Assembly: GCF_000003815.2 (NCBI RefSeq)
Contig: NC_049988.1
Span: forward strand, 8,219,763-8,283,762
Source: Branchiostoma floridae
Lineage: Eukaryota; Chordata; Leptocardii; Amphioxiformes; Branchiostomatidae
DNA: 64,000 nt
Direction: 5' to 3'
This document shows positions 1 to 13,211 of this stretch, piece by piece (the stretch's first letter is position 1; every line of letters begins with the position of its first letter). The notes beneath the pieces were generated by a model. It did no database searches. It was not told the origin of the DNA and was given only the letters and a program-made list of their open reading frames with translations. Position numbers and translations under genes: made by a program.

Positions 1-412
1 CCGATAGGGAATATCCATATTCTTTATCATTTAATTTCAATACTTCATGTGCGTCCAATCATCGTGTCCGAGAACACTCGGGTTAATGGGACATACTGAG
101 GAGGAGTGAGGAGACTAAAACGGGGGATGACAATTACCTTCGGTACAATGAGTTCAGTAAACATCTCTAAAAAAATGATTCAATCGCAAGAGAGTCCTAA
201 TCCTACCTGTTTATTTGCCTACGTGTCTTACTCCAACAGACAGACCTTTGTACAGGTGGATGACCTGTGAAGAGGATCATATTTGCATAACGCGTTATGT
301 CATTTGCGTAAATTGTCCTCTAGAACAAGTTGATCAACAAAAGCACCATTTCCATCAACTGTCCCCGCTAACAGCACTACAGCCCCCCCCCCTCCCCCCC
401 CCCCCCCCTGCC
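1..412. other. 5' flank of CROT copy A, homologous to the flank of copy B
   Basis: No coding exon is recognised here. The stretch aligns by eye with 8630-8971 upstream of copy B, so the tandem duplication included several hundred bases of promoter DNA. A C-rich homopolymer tract (about 383-408) lies between the short conserved 5' UTR block and the ATG of copy A, and is absent from B and C. A conserved TGACCT-type half-site cluster is at 242-265. Confidence 0.6.
242..265 (+). promoter_or_regulatory. Conserved nuclear-receptor-like half-site cluster upstream of CROT A
   Basis: AGACCTTTGTACA is followed four bases later by a TGACCT half-site. The same arrangement occurs upstream of copy B (8842) and copy C (17478), where the first motif is TGACCT(C/T)TGTAC. 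Spaced by one base, it resembles a degenerate DR1 read on the opposite strand. Mammalian peroxisomal carnitine acyltransferase genes respond to PPAR-type receptors, so the placement makes sense, but binding is only inferred. Confidence 0.35.
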
Positions 413-3400
413 ATGTCGCTGACCACAGTACACCGTACCGTCCAGGACTGCGCCCTCCAGCTGCTGGATTATGTCGCCTCCCGCACGGGGCTTACCGAAG
501 CCGTCAGGAAACTTCAGCTAGCGCGCCAGTTTGCGGCCAGCGACGATGAACTGAAGCAACTACAGGTAAGTGAAGTGTAATTATAGTTCGTCAGAAGAAC
601 AGACGTGCAATTTCCAGCTATTTGCTGTTTAGCCTTCTCCGTTAGAAACTTATGATAGACTTGATGTGTTTCTGTGCTCTCTGCGTAGCTAAAGTGGATA
701 CCTGGAAGTCTACAAGAATGGTTAATGAAGAAAGCGATCCAAGTGTTTGGAGAGCCGACATGGAAGTACCAGGACTCCCTCCCACCTTTACCTGTACCTC
801 CTCTCAAGAACACACTGGACAAGTATCTAGAGTCAGGTAAGGTTGTCAGTCTGGTAAACAACAAACAAAAAATTGCTTGTAGCTGACTTAGAAACTTGAC
901 CGAGTAACCGTATATCAGGTTAGTCTTGTTTACCAAGTTACTTAGTAATACGCACCTTGTACCTCGTGCATGCTTGTTGATTCAATACATGACTACTACA
1001 TGACTATTATTATATTAACTTTTAACAGATGTGCACACAGATGTTTGAATAAACAATATACCAAAGAGTATGTTAGTACAATGATAATGCTAGTATTATC
1101 TTTTTCTAACCAGTAAAACCTTTCGTTACGGCGGAGGAATACAAGCAGACAGAGGCGGTGGTGAGGGAGTTTGAAGAAGGGGTCGGCCAATCGCTGCACC
1201 AACAATTACTGGAGAGGGCAAAGGTTAAGAGGAACTGGGTACGTAATGCGACGTCTAGTGTGAAATCTGAGCCCTGAACAAAGCAATAGTTTTCGTTAAA
1301 TGTACAAAATGTATGGATATCATTCTAGTTCATATAGGACATTGTAGTTTAGTTAAGGTGTAATCAATACTACATACATATAATAAATGCCTGACTGGAC
1401 TTGTGACTTCCCTATATGTGTATTATGTATATTATGTAGAGATTTTTACGTGTCAATGTGTAATTAGATTAGCTTCCTATCGACGTATACCATGTTTTAT
1501 AGTCGCTACAGCTACAAGCGGCATGGCCCTAGAACTGGGGAAAACAATATCGCATTTTCCCTGCAATAATATATCATAGAAACTATGTAAAGCTTGTTTG
1601 AATATTTTTTTTTTATTTATCCTAATATCCTCAGATGGAAGAGTGGTTGATGGATCTGAAGTACCTTCAGTCACGGCACTCCCTCCCCCTGACGTCCAAC
1701 ATTGTCGGGTTTGTACCCGTCATGGACTACATGTGGTCTGCCATAGGGGTGGAACCGGCAGACAGGGTTCCCCTGTTCCTCTCGGCATCTCTCTATCTGT
1801 GGAAACTCCTCAGGAAGTAAGTCCAAGAGAATGCATGTCTGGATGAGCTTGAAAACAGAAAATGAAGTTTTAGCTATCAATATAATTTGATAAACTTGCC
1901 TAAAAGTCGTAAATAAAGTTTATTTTCCTTCATCTAAACGCATTTTTATCATGTTTATTCATTCTTATTCAGGTTACTGTGTACTCTATAAACGTATAGA
2001 GTTTATACTATTGTGACTAATCCAACAAAGTCACTAATTTCAATATTGTGTTTTTAGTACTTTTGTTGTTAACCCATTTTATCCAACTTTCTACTTTATC
2101 TTCCTGAAGTCTAAGAAGTCTAAAGTTTGTACAGAATATAAAATAATGAATTATATTTTCTTACGTCAGAGAGCAGATACCAGTTGACAAGGCTGTGCTG
2201 ACAGGACGACCGTTCTGTATGGACCAGTTCCGTAGCATGTTCTCGGCTCACAGGATTCCTGGTGTGACCATGGACAAGATTGTCAGCCAATTTAGGACAG
2301 GTATGGCTATTTTGTCGCCGTTAAGATTAAATGGTACTTAATGACTTTGGAGACAACATGTATGAATCATGTAGCATGCTTACCTCTGTAAAGCATTTTT
2401 CAAATGCTCACCATTTACGCACTGTTATTGTAATCGTTTGACAGCTGTAGCAACAGTATGCATTGTAGATCAATAAGTAGTGTAAACTTTTCTTCCCTGA
2501 TTTTGCACAGAATCTGAAGGCCCATCACCCACCCACATCACGGTGCTGTGTAAGGGTCGGGTGTTCAAGGTGGAGGTCATCGATCTAGAGGGCGAACCTC
2601 TAACTCCTGCAGAGCTTAAGATGTAATTATCATTAGATTATAACCTAAGGATTCTATTTAATCCCACAGACTTAAAGCTTAAACCAAGATACTCAATACA
2701 AAAGTTACGTAAGCAACTATAGCTAAGTTTTGAAAACGGCCAGACGCGTTTCAAACCTTCATCTAACAAAAACCAAGTTGTTCTGATACTGATCAATCTA
2801 TTGACCATCCTACACATTCATTTCGGTCATGATTATCGTGTACCTCAGGTCAACTAGATTGATACCAATTGTGTCGTTTTACTCTTTTCCAGACAACTGG
2901 AAGGCGTGAAACAACAATGTGAGAACGTTAGTGAGGGACCTCACATCTCTGTGCTAACTGTGGGAGACAGGACAGAATGGGCAAAGGTATGTTAACTTCA
3001 GAGGTAATCATCCACGTTAGTGAGAATGTTTGCAAATAAAAGTATGACATATATGATACCATAAAAACGTCACAATTGCACATCAATGAAAAAGATGCAG
3101 GGATTCATTTTTTGAAAGGAATAACATAATAATTGTCGACGTCTCAAAAAATGTTAACATATATTTGCTGACACAGACTAGAGAGAGGATGGTGGAGATG
3201 GACCCAGTCAATGCTCATAACCTGTCCGTCATTGAGAAGAGCATCTTAGTCTTAGCGTTTGACGATGCCATGCCGAAAGACAGTGGAGAGGTAAATAACT
3301 ACGTTTTGAGCATAATATAACTGCGTGTGCAACTTTTAGCAAATTTACCGTACACTTCGCCTAAATCCTGGTATTGTTTCATACTCAGAACAACATTCTC

Positions 3401-6400
3401 TTCTATACGTTTTACCCTGGGAAACCAAACTCAAAGCTATTATATATTTTTCACCCTATCAAGTCTCTTCACCAGGCGTTGGTAGGAAGTGGCAGGAACA
3501 GATGGTTTGACCATGTCAACACCGAGGTGGCCTTCAAGAACGGTCTTTTTGCTGGCCACTTCGAGGTTCGTTTTTTATGTTGGAACCGATCTTGCACATC
3601 ATACGCATTGCCGAACAATTATCGTTTACCAAAATCATTTAACACTGTCTGCACAAATTTGTTATCGTATAACAGTTTCCCAGCCTCTGTACACATTGTG
3701 GACAAGTTTTTCTTTGTTTTATAGTTTCCATAACGTTTATATTTTCAGCATACACCAGCAGATGGCATGGTGCCTGCGTATTTGGGATACTTTATTTTTG
3801 CTCAGTCACAGAGGATTGGATCAATGCGGAAGGTAACGTACTTAAAAGTCATCAATTAGAATTCTATCTACAGCGTCTTGGGGGTATATTTTGGATACCC
3901 AGACTTACTTCCTACGTGTTCTGTATATCCAGAATGTGCTTCCAAGCACGTTTGGAATAGAAGTTCATATACATGCAAACCTGTATTAGCGGCCACCTTC
4001 GCACAGCGACCACCTGGTCATTGCGGTCACTTTTTGTCGGTCCCTTGGATTTTTCCCATTGACCCAAGCATTACAAAATAGTCTATGTCGACCACCTGTC
4101 CAACATGGCCACGGCCACACAATTTCTGGTCCCGTAGATACAGAAATACTGCCTATTGCGACCATACAGCGGCCGTATGTCACCCTGTGTAACAAGAACT
4201 GTATCATACATTTGATTTGACTTGTGTACCGACCTAATCATTGCTGTTGTGATATCGTTACAGGACCAGGTTCCCGACAGGCACGTTCCGGAACCAGAGG
4301 AACTGGTTTTCACCATAGATGACGAGATACGTGATGCAATCATACATACAGAGGAGACATTTATTAAACAGGTAGATCACTACTCTTAAGCTAAGGGCAC
4401 AACCCGCCGTACGTGCAATTTGTCCGTACGTTTTTTTGGAAGGCCACTTCCGCCACGTATTTCTGAAAACGTTCAGGCTGTACAGGGCATGCGCGTCGCC
4501 CGTACTGGCACGTACGGGGGGCGAATCTACACCCCGATTGCAAACAAAGTTTTTCCTGCACGTAAAGTTCTACAGCGTGTCTGCGTGCTCCAAAATACAT
4601 CGGATTCCCTACGAGTTCGTACGGAGGCGGTACGTACCACTTACGGATCCCAAAATATTGCCCACGTTTTGGCACGTATTTGCACGTACGGCGGTTGTGC
4701 CCTAAGCTTTATCAATAACTACGTCAAGCTGTAGACCTATACATTGAACACAGATTAACTGCAAAAGCACTATAGATGACATGACGAACATACAAAATAA
4801 TTCCATCACCACTGAGCAAGTACTATGTGTAGATTCTAATGCCATATGTTCGACCCAGGCTTCGGACTTGGAACTAATCTGCCCCAGCTTCACAGACTAT
4901 GGGAAGAAGTTCATCCGCAGTTTCCAGCTTCACCCGGACTCCTACATGCAGACTGCACTACAGCTGGCCTACTTCAGGCTGCATGGAAAGTAAGTGCAGA
5001 TTAACGTGGCGCCATTGTTGAGACGTGATAATCATAACCAAATATATCTAGACCATGACGACCTTGTCACAAGTGCGATCTAAACTAGTTAACTATTAAC
5101 TACATGTAGTAACGTCGGGGTTTTCTCGTGCTTTGTCTTCCCAAATCAGACCATGCCCTGCGTTCGAGTCCGCGACCCTGCGACAGTACTACCACGGCCG
5201 GACCGACTTTGTCCGGGCCTGCAACATGGAAGTGGTCAACTGGTGTAAGGCCATGGTGGACAAGACAGTACCGGTATACCGATGCTCATCACTTCATTAA
5301 GTCCACATGTGTTCGTTACGGTATTGGACGAAGTTCTGGTGTTTGAAGCAACGTTTTACGATAAATGTAATACTTCCGTTCAAAACATTGTCTATTATGC
5401 TATTCTGTAGATATGACCGTATGTTTCGCATAATTTTCCTGGGAAAGAAATATAACCGCTCGACAAACTATATTATATTTACGTATATATGTAATGTTTT
5501 TTTCTTCCCTTGTTAGGATGAAGAGAAGAAAGACCTTTTAATGGCGGCGTTAAAGAAACATATACAACTTATGCAGGAGGCGAAAAACATGCTGGGTAAT
5601 TATACTTTCATAATTTTTTGCCGACGCCTCAGGGGCAAGCCTAATGGTAGAGTACTATGTACAGTCGGCAAGAATTCTAGGAATTGTGCAGGAATTTTTT
5701 CCACATGCAGGACTGCTAGTCCATAGGAATGTTTGGACTGTTTTGTCACCAGGAACTGTAGGTAGAAAGTGGGTCATGCAAGCTCCCTGAATGCGTTCAT
5801 CCTAAAAAACTGGGACAGTTGGTCATAGATGGCCCTGTCGTAAAAATTGTACAACACATTTTCAGGGATGTTTTGATTGGAAAGTCAGACATATTTTATA
5901 CAAGTCAATTTATGTACATAGTGCATCAGAGATATGTATCAAGCTACAGCCATTCCTTAGTAAAAAAAACTGTATAGTATAGTGTGCAGTCTGTTAGAAT
6001 TCTAGGAATTGTACAGGAACTTAGAGTCGACAGCGATGCTGTCCCAAAGACACTGTAGGTAAAAGTGGGTCATATGTCAGTATTAGACAGCAATCTTTAT
6101 GAATAGGCTGCAGAACTCATTATAGGATCAGTAAAAATAAAAATAAAAATTATGACTCCACATAGGATCAATAGGTCAGCAGAAAAGAATATTCTTGACA
6201 GGAACTTCTGGTTTCAGTTTTCTTATTTTCACCAGTTTCAAGTTTTCTTAACAACCATCGTCGTTAATACAAAAACGTTATATTGTCTTGTCTTTCATGT
6301 ATCCATGAATATTAGCAAATCGCCGTCTCAGCCGCGGCAGTGAAGAGTCACCGATTTCGTTGACAGCCTTCACTACCACACCTATCATTTCCATTGGCTG

Positions 6401-7401
6401 AATTGACTTTATATTTAAACATACATGTACTGTATATCTAAACATTGAACTGAGGAGTAGGAAACGTGTCCTTAACCTAAAATTTCTTCAGGCTGTGATC
6501 GTCACCTCTTTGGTCTCCAAGTTCTTGCCCAAGATGCAGGGATTCATGTTCCTTCAATCTTCAGAGATGTTGCCTACATAAAAAGGTAAGCAGATAACGT
6601 TCCGAGCATCAAATCTGGGACGTTGTTTGGACATTATTTTAAGACATTCTCAAGAGGTCAAACATTTCGACAGTAAATGACATCTTAATACATCTTTACA
6701 GTTTTTATATTCTCTCTTCCAAACTCCTGCTGACGACTAAAGTGGAGGAGGCGGGGACTACGTCCTGAACACTAGTCTGCTTGGGTATACACAAGGCCCT
6801 CCAGGGGCACGGGCTCCCAGGGTGCATCAAGGCTACTCCATCTTTTACAAGATCCAACCGGACAGGTTTGTCATTTTTCTGTGTAATACAGAAACCTTCA
6901 ACACTTGCATTCGTAATGAAAATTGGAAACCTAATATTAATGAAATTTATTTTTTTCTAGCTTTCCTGTGCGTTACCCTTCAATAGTTTTCAATAGAGAA
7001 GTTATGCCAATTTTAATCCAAACTATCTGGTTTTAATATGTTGTACGGAGCGCATTACACAGCCATTGACTAATTAGGATAGCATCCGGGCTAAGTGTTC
7101 TTGTCATCACTATATTGCAACAAGACTTCAGCTCAAGACATCTATAGTTGTCCCAATCTCTCTTTTTTATCATCTAAAATTCTATTGCTCAGACTTCACC
7201 TAAGTCACAGGGCAAGTTACCAAACACAAAATGCTGACTTTTCAGTATCTTAACATAAAACGAACTTTGTTTCTTTTTATCTGAAGGTTAACCTACACTG
7301 TGAGTTCCTGGAAGAGTTGTAAGGAGACCAGTGCTGAGAAGATGTCGGCTAGTATACAGCAGTCACTCAGGGACATGCGCCAACTCGTCATGACGTCATA
7401 A
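413..7401 (+). CDS. CROT: Carnitine O-octanoyltransferase-like protein, copy A (17 exons, 672 aa)
   Basis: Choline/carnitine acyltransferase family; it would transfer medium-chain acyl groups between CoA and carnitine, in peroxisomes for vertebrate CROT. Exons: 413-565, 689-836, 1114-1238, 1635-1816, 2170-2300, 2511-2622, 2893-2986, 3177-3290, 3464-3565, 3749-3832, 4264-4371, 4859-4989, 5150-5273, 5517-5595, 6492-6585, 6743-6865, 7287-7401. All phases agree and the joined frame is open. Family landmarks: YQDSLPPLPVPPL near the N-terminus, KRNW, LLRKEQIPV, the catalytic-His motif HTPADG (exon 10), DYGKKF, YYHGRT (exon 13), GCDRHLFGL (exon 15), SGGGG (exon 16) and SWKSC (exon 17). It is about 60 residues longer than vertebrate CROT because of exon 1 and the start of exon 2. 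Oddities: the carnitine-site Tyr in the usual TYE is Phe (AFE), GRTET is GRTDF, and the STS motif is NTS. Exon 9 uses a weaker acceptor (AAG instead of CAG or TAG). The enzyme may be altered in substrate or activity. Confidence 0.9.
4388..4709. mobile_element. MITE-like inverted-repeat element in CROT A intron 11
   Basis: The left end starts AAGCTAAGGGCACAACCCGC and the right end is its near-perfect inverse, with about 30-bp terminal inverted repeats. The interior is rich in CGTACG-type palindromes and has no transposase. A shorter relative with the same ends lies at 24399-24565 in CROT C intron 7. Confidence 0.8.
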
Positions 7402-8971
7402 GACATCCATCACTTAGTACTAAAAATATTCTTGTTTTTTCAGTTACTGCTCAGTAAGAACATAACTACGATATAGCTATTTGTCTGACCCATAAAGAAG
7501 CAGATATGGAATGATATGAGTAAATTTTACCTTCTAATGACATTATCCTCAGTTCTTCTGCTCTACTAGAGCCAGGGACAGAGCTCTATAATACTGTGAC
7601 AGTCTCTACAGTCTCTACTGTTATAAGATTTAGATGTGTCGGTACGATGAGGTGAAGATGTAACATGCTACATGTGCAGAACTTGACAGGGAGGTTTAAG
7701 ATCAAAATCGTCCCTGCACCTCTCGGTGTTTGAGGCAGTGTCCATCTCCATTTCCATACCTAAGCTTAGGCCACACAGTTGTGCAATCATTACTGCAGGG
7801 GGGCTAGTCCCACATTAAAGTGTCTGCACCTATCCAAAAGCATACATATGTACATGTAATTAATTCTCAACAACGCTATGTAACGTTACTGGTTAAAAAG
7901 TAATAAAAACACACCCAAGTACAAGTTTTGTAACTTACAGATTTGCTCAGGTAATTAAGCATAGATATCATAGGCTTTCCATAATCTATACGTTTACTAC
8001 GCACGGCACAGGTTCCGCATATACAGACCCAAGATGCTCCTCAGCCACTGTATTGTGGCCCATCTTTAAAAGCTTGTCCAAACCTTAAAATTCGGAGGAA
8101 TCATTGGAGATTGCCATGAATATGGACGAAGGCAAGAAATAAGTTAAGGCTACTGTTGTACTTTGGACGCACACATTGATCTTTGTCTGGGGCTTGTATG
8201 GATCGATCAATAAGGCACATTCCTATGCTAAATCACCATCTGATGGGTGACTGTGTTTAAGCAAACATCATATCGCGCTCTGCAAGCAAACCTCTTGATG
8301 ACCTCTCTTATCTATAGTGTGTCTCTGATTCTTTTGCTGCCTCTTTTTTTACTCCAACACAATGCTAAGGTATTGTGTGTAGCCGGACATAAGGCTACAG
8401 GGAAAACATTCTGCATTTTAGCGAAAATACCGGCCTTTTCGTTGATAACAGCTTCTGGGTTGATAACAGCGTCTGTATGTCAATGATATGTTTTCGTTAT
8501 GATCAATTTTATTTAGCCGTTTTGTTTCATTGTGGGATAAATAAGTGCATTGTTTGTTTATTGGGTGAAGCCTAAATCAACGAGGATACTTAAAAGTTCC
8601 ATCAATATGCTCTTTGCTTCCTTTTTTATCTAAATTCTTTATCATTTCATTTCGATACTACATGTGCGTTCCAGTTACTAATAGGCAAGTTACGAGAACA
8701 CTTAGATTACGAAATGTATGAGGAGACTAGAACGGGAGATGACAATTACATTTGGTACAATAAGTTGAGTAAACATCTCTCCAATGATCCACTTGCAATA
8801 GAGTCCCATACCAACCTGTTCACTTGCCTACGTGTCCTATTTGACCTCTGTACAAGGGATGACCTGTAACACAACGCGTTATTTGCCATCTGCGTAAATT
8901 GTCATCTAGAACAGGTTGATCAACAAAAGAACCATTTTCAGCTGTTGTCCCCGCTAGCACTAGAGGCCCCC
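7402..8971. other. Intergenic region between CROT A and CROT B
   Basis: The first part is the 3' flank of copy A and aligns in pieces with the 3' flank of copy B (15512-15620 and 16020-16260). From about 8630 it becomes the 5' flank of copy B and aligns with 30-412. An AATAAA-type signal occurs near 7900. No coding exon was recognised in the middle part. Confidence 0.6.
8842..8863 (+). promoter_or_regulatory. Conserved nuclear-receptor-like half-site cluster upstream of CROT B
   Basis: TGACCTCTGTACA is followed shortly by GATGACCT, matching the elements upstream of copies A and C. It sits about 130 bases before the ATG. Function is inferred only from conservation and from the known PPAR-type control of such genes in mammals. 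Confidence 0.35.
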
Positions 8972-11900
8972 ATGTCGCTGACCACAGTACATCGTACCGT
9001 CCAGGACTGCGCCCTCCAGCTGCTGGAATATGTCGCCTCCCGCACGGGGCTTACCGAAGCCGTCAGGAAACTTCAGCTAGCGCGCCAGTTTGCGGCCAGC
9101 GACGACGAACTGAAGCAACTACAAGTCAGTGAAGTGTTATAGTTGGCTAGATGAACAGACGTGCGATTTCCAGTTGTCTGGTAATTATCCTTTGTTAGAG
9201 ATAAGTAATTATTGTTAGGACATATGAGAGATTTTATGTGTTCTATGGTCTCTTAGCTGAAGTGGATACCTGGAATTCTACAAGAATGGTTAATGAAGAA
9301 AGCGATCCAAGTGTTTAGAGAGCGAACCTGGAAGTACCAGGACTCCCTCCCACCTTTACCTGTACCTCCTCTCAAGAACACACTGGACAAGTATCTAGAG
9401 TCAGGTAAGTCTGGCCAACTTGGTCTGGCAAACAATAAACAAAAAAGCTGCTTGTCGCTGACCTAGAAACTTGACCGAGTTACTTAGTAATACGCACCTT
9501 GTACCTCGTGCGTGTTTGCTGATTCAATACATGGCTATCATAACATTAACCATTAACAGATACGTGTACAAGAAAGAATGTAAGTAAACAATATTTACAT
9601 ATCAGTCAGTAACTACTCAATAACAATGCCAGTATTGTTTTGCAAAACTAGTAAAACCGTTTGTGACGGCGGATAAAAAGATAGATAAAAAGTAAACAAC
9701 GAGCAAAATCTTAATGTAGCTCACCTATAGCTGCATCAGCAATTACTGGAGAGGACAAAGGTTAAAAGGAACTGGGTACGTATAAGACACCGGATGTGGC
9801 CGGCGTTTAGTGTGAAATCTGAGTCATCAACCAAACAAGACTTAACGTTTAAACGTTATCGAGTACAAAATGTATATTACTTTAATTGATATAGAAGATG
9901 TTAGTTTAGTTGGGCTTTTAATCAATTGCAAGGTGACATACATGATCGTCTGTTGTGTTCCAAGTTATTGACTTTTTGCTTTTAACGTAAGTCTTTGGTG
10001 AAATTTCGACTTCCCTGTGTGTACTGTCCTATATCAAAAAAGGAGAAATTATCAATGTATACATGTCAATTTATAGATAACTTTGCTTCTTAGAGACGTA
10101 TACATGTACCGTGTCTGACAGTATATACAGCTACAGGCGGCATTATCCTAAAACTGGGGAAAACGAGATCGTATTTTCCCAACAATAATTTATTATAGAA
10201 GCCATAAAAAGCGTGTTTGAATAGTTTTTCTCTAATTTTCTCAGCTTGAAGATTGGTGGATGGATCTGACATACCTTCAGTCACGGCACTCCCTTCCCCT
10301 GATTTCCAACATCGTCGGGTTCACACCCATTACGGACCACATGTGGTCTGATATCGGGGTGGAGCCGGCAGACAGAGTCACGCTTATCCTCTCCGCATCT
10401 CTCCATCTGTGGAAACTCCTCAGGAAGTAAGTCTAAAGAGAATGCATGTCTGGACGCACTCGTACAAACAGAAAATGAAGTTTCCTAATCAATATCATTT
10501 GATAAATTTGCATAGAACTCGTACATAAAGTTTATTTGCCGTCATCTAAAAGCATTTACTATCATGATTAATATTCATTCTCATTCACATCACTGTGTAC
10601 TCAATAAACGTATTTGATATCTATGTCATATTCAACGAAGTCACTAATTTCAATTTTGTGTTTTTATTGTTTGTGTTGTTAACCAATCTAAGATGTGTTA
10701 TGGTGCTAATCTTTATCCAACTTTCTACCTTATCTTCCTGAAGTCTGAAGTTTGTGTAGAAAATGTTTTCTTTCATCAGAGAGCAGATACCAGTAGACAA
10801 GGCTGTGCTGACAGGACGGCCGTTCTGTATGGACCAGTTTCGTAGCTTGTTCTCGGCTCACAGGATTCCTGGTGTGATCATAGACAAGATTGTCAGTCAT
10901 TTTAAGACAGGTATGCTCCTTTTGACACTGTTAAGATTAAATGATACTCAATGACTTTGATTTTGGATACATTGCACTGATTCGCGCAGTCTGGTAAGAA
11001 CTATTTCATAAGGTAGAAAAATAACTGGCTATAAACAAGGTTCTTTTTTCACAACCAGGTTCTATATTCTGAAAGGACCTACGTTTCGACGACCAGGGCA
11101 ATACTGGCTGGGTCTATTTCACCCCGGCGCTAGGCGTCGCAGCTAATAATGCGGCACCAAACGTTATGATTTTTCCCCAGGAATTATCCTCGATATTACT
11201 GTCATGCATAGTATATATTGTCCGGCAGCAATTGACTGTCGATTGTATAGAGATGCTGGCTGTGAATGAAGAACCTAAGGTTACGCAAGATTCTAAAGCA
11301 TTTTGGCCACAGAGAATATGCATGAATCATGGAGTATGCTTACCTCTATAAAGCATTTTCAAATGTTGACGCTTTATGCACTGCAGTACTGCTATTGCAA
11401 TTATTTGCCAGTTGTAGCAACAATATGCATTGTAGATAAATAAGTAGTGTAAACCGAACTTTTTCCCCTGATTTTGCACAGAATCTGAAGGCCCATCACC
11501 CACCCACATCACTGTGCTGTGTAAGGGTCGGGTATTCAAGATGGAGGTCATCGATCTGGAGGGCGAACCTCTAACTCCTGCAGAACTTAAGATGTAATTA
11601 TCATTAGATTATAAAATAAGGATTGCGTTTAATCCTACAGCTCCAAGCTCAAACCAAGACACTCAATGCAAATATTACGTAAGCATCTAGATAAGTTTGA
11701 AAACGGCCAGACATTTCAAACCTTCATCTACCAAAAACCAACTTGTTCTGATACTGATAAATTTATTGACCAGCCGACACATTTATATTCATTTCGGTCA
11801 TGATTATCAACTGATCTAGATTGATACCAATTGTCTCGTTTGCCTCTTTTTCAGACAACTGGAAGGCGTGAAAAAACAATATGAGAACGTTTGTGAGGGA

Positions 11901-12785
11901 CCTCACATCTCTGTGCTAACTGCGGGAGACAGGACAGAATGGGCAAAGGTATGTTCACTTCAGAGGTAATCATCCACGTTGGTGAGAATGTTATAAAAAC
12001 GTCACAATTGCACATCAATGAAAAAGATGCAGAAATTCATTTTTGAAAGTCATAATGGTTGTCGACGTCCCAACATATTTTACTGACACAGACAAGAGAG
12101 AAGATGGTGGAGATGGACCCAGTCAATGCTCATAACCTGTCCGTCATTGAGAAGAGCATCTTTGTCTTAGCGTTTGACGATGCCATGCCAAAGGACAGTG
12201 GAGAGGTAAGTGGTGATGTTTTGAGCATATAGGACGTCTACAACTTTTAGCAAATTTACCACACATTTCGCCTAAATCCTAACACCTGGTATTGTTTCAT
12301 ACGCAGAACAACATTCTCTTCTAGAAATGTGTATAGATATTTTGTTTTTTCACCCTATCCAGGCCCTTCACCAGGCGTTGGTAGGAAGTGGCAAGAACAG
12401 ATGGTTTGACCATGTCAACACTGAGGTGGCCTTCAAGAGTGGTCTTTTCGCTGGCCACTTCGAGGTTCGTTTGTTAGATATCATTTTTTTAGTTACATAT
12501 ATGCCTACGTTGGAACAGATAAGCACATTATACACATTGATAAACATTTGGCGTTAACCAAAGTCATTTCAATATTGTTTCCACATAAAGGTACGTCGCA
12601 TAACAGTGTCCCTGTCTCTGCACACTCTTGTTGACAAGATTTTTCTTTTTGTCATTTTTGCTGACGTTTATATTTTCAGCATACTCCAGCAGATGGCATG
12701 GTGCCTGTGTATTTGGGAGATGGCATGGTGCCTGTGTATGGAAGATTGGACCAATACAAAAAGTAATTAACGTACATTGATAATA

Positions 12786-12885
12786 NNNNNNNNNNNNNNN
12801 NNNNNNNNNNNNNNNNNNNNNNNNNNNNNNNNNNNNNNNNNNNNNNNNNNNNNNNNNNNNNNNNNNNNNNNNNNNNNNNNNNNNN
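12786..12885. other. Assembly gap of 100 N in CROT B intron 10
   Basis: Exactly 100 N, the conventional size for a gap of unknown length. It lies just downstream of the anomalous exon 10 of copy B, so sequence on its left edge should be treated with caution. Confidence 0.95.
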
Positions 12886-13021
12886 TTTTCAGTGTGTTGT
12901 GTAGTATGAAATTGTACTGTTAATATGTCGTTGAATTTTCCACCTCATCGCCAGACATGCTATACCATAAAGTATTTCCACTGAACTAATATAAAAAATG
13001 CAAAATAAATAACACGACAAA

Positions 13022-13211
13022 ACAGTTCTTTGTTGCATAATTTTGGGAGTCTGTCGGCTACCTTCTGATTGGTGGTGAGGGGATACAAACTTAGTCACGT
13101 GTGGGACCGCATTCTTCTCATTGCAGCGCCACCTAGCTGTAAGTATAAGAACCAGTCAGCATTGCCCTGGGGAAGATGGTAGAATATCTTAAGTTGTGCA
13201 ACAAAGAACTG
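13022..13211. mobile_element. MITE-like element in CROT B intron 10
   Basis: Ends with ACAGTTCTTTGTTGCATAA on the left and the near-inverse GTGCAACAAAGAACTG on the right. The interior shares the phrase GGATACAAACTTAGTCACGT and nearby sequence with an element at 26228-26487 in the same intron of CROT C. No coding capacity. Confidence 0.75.
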
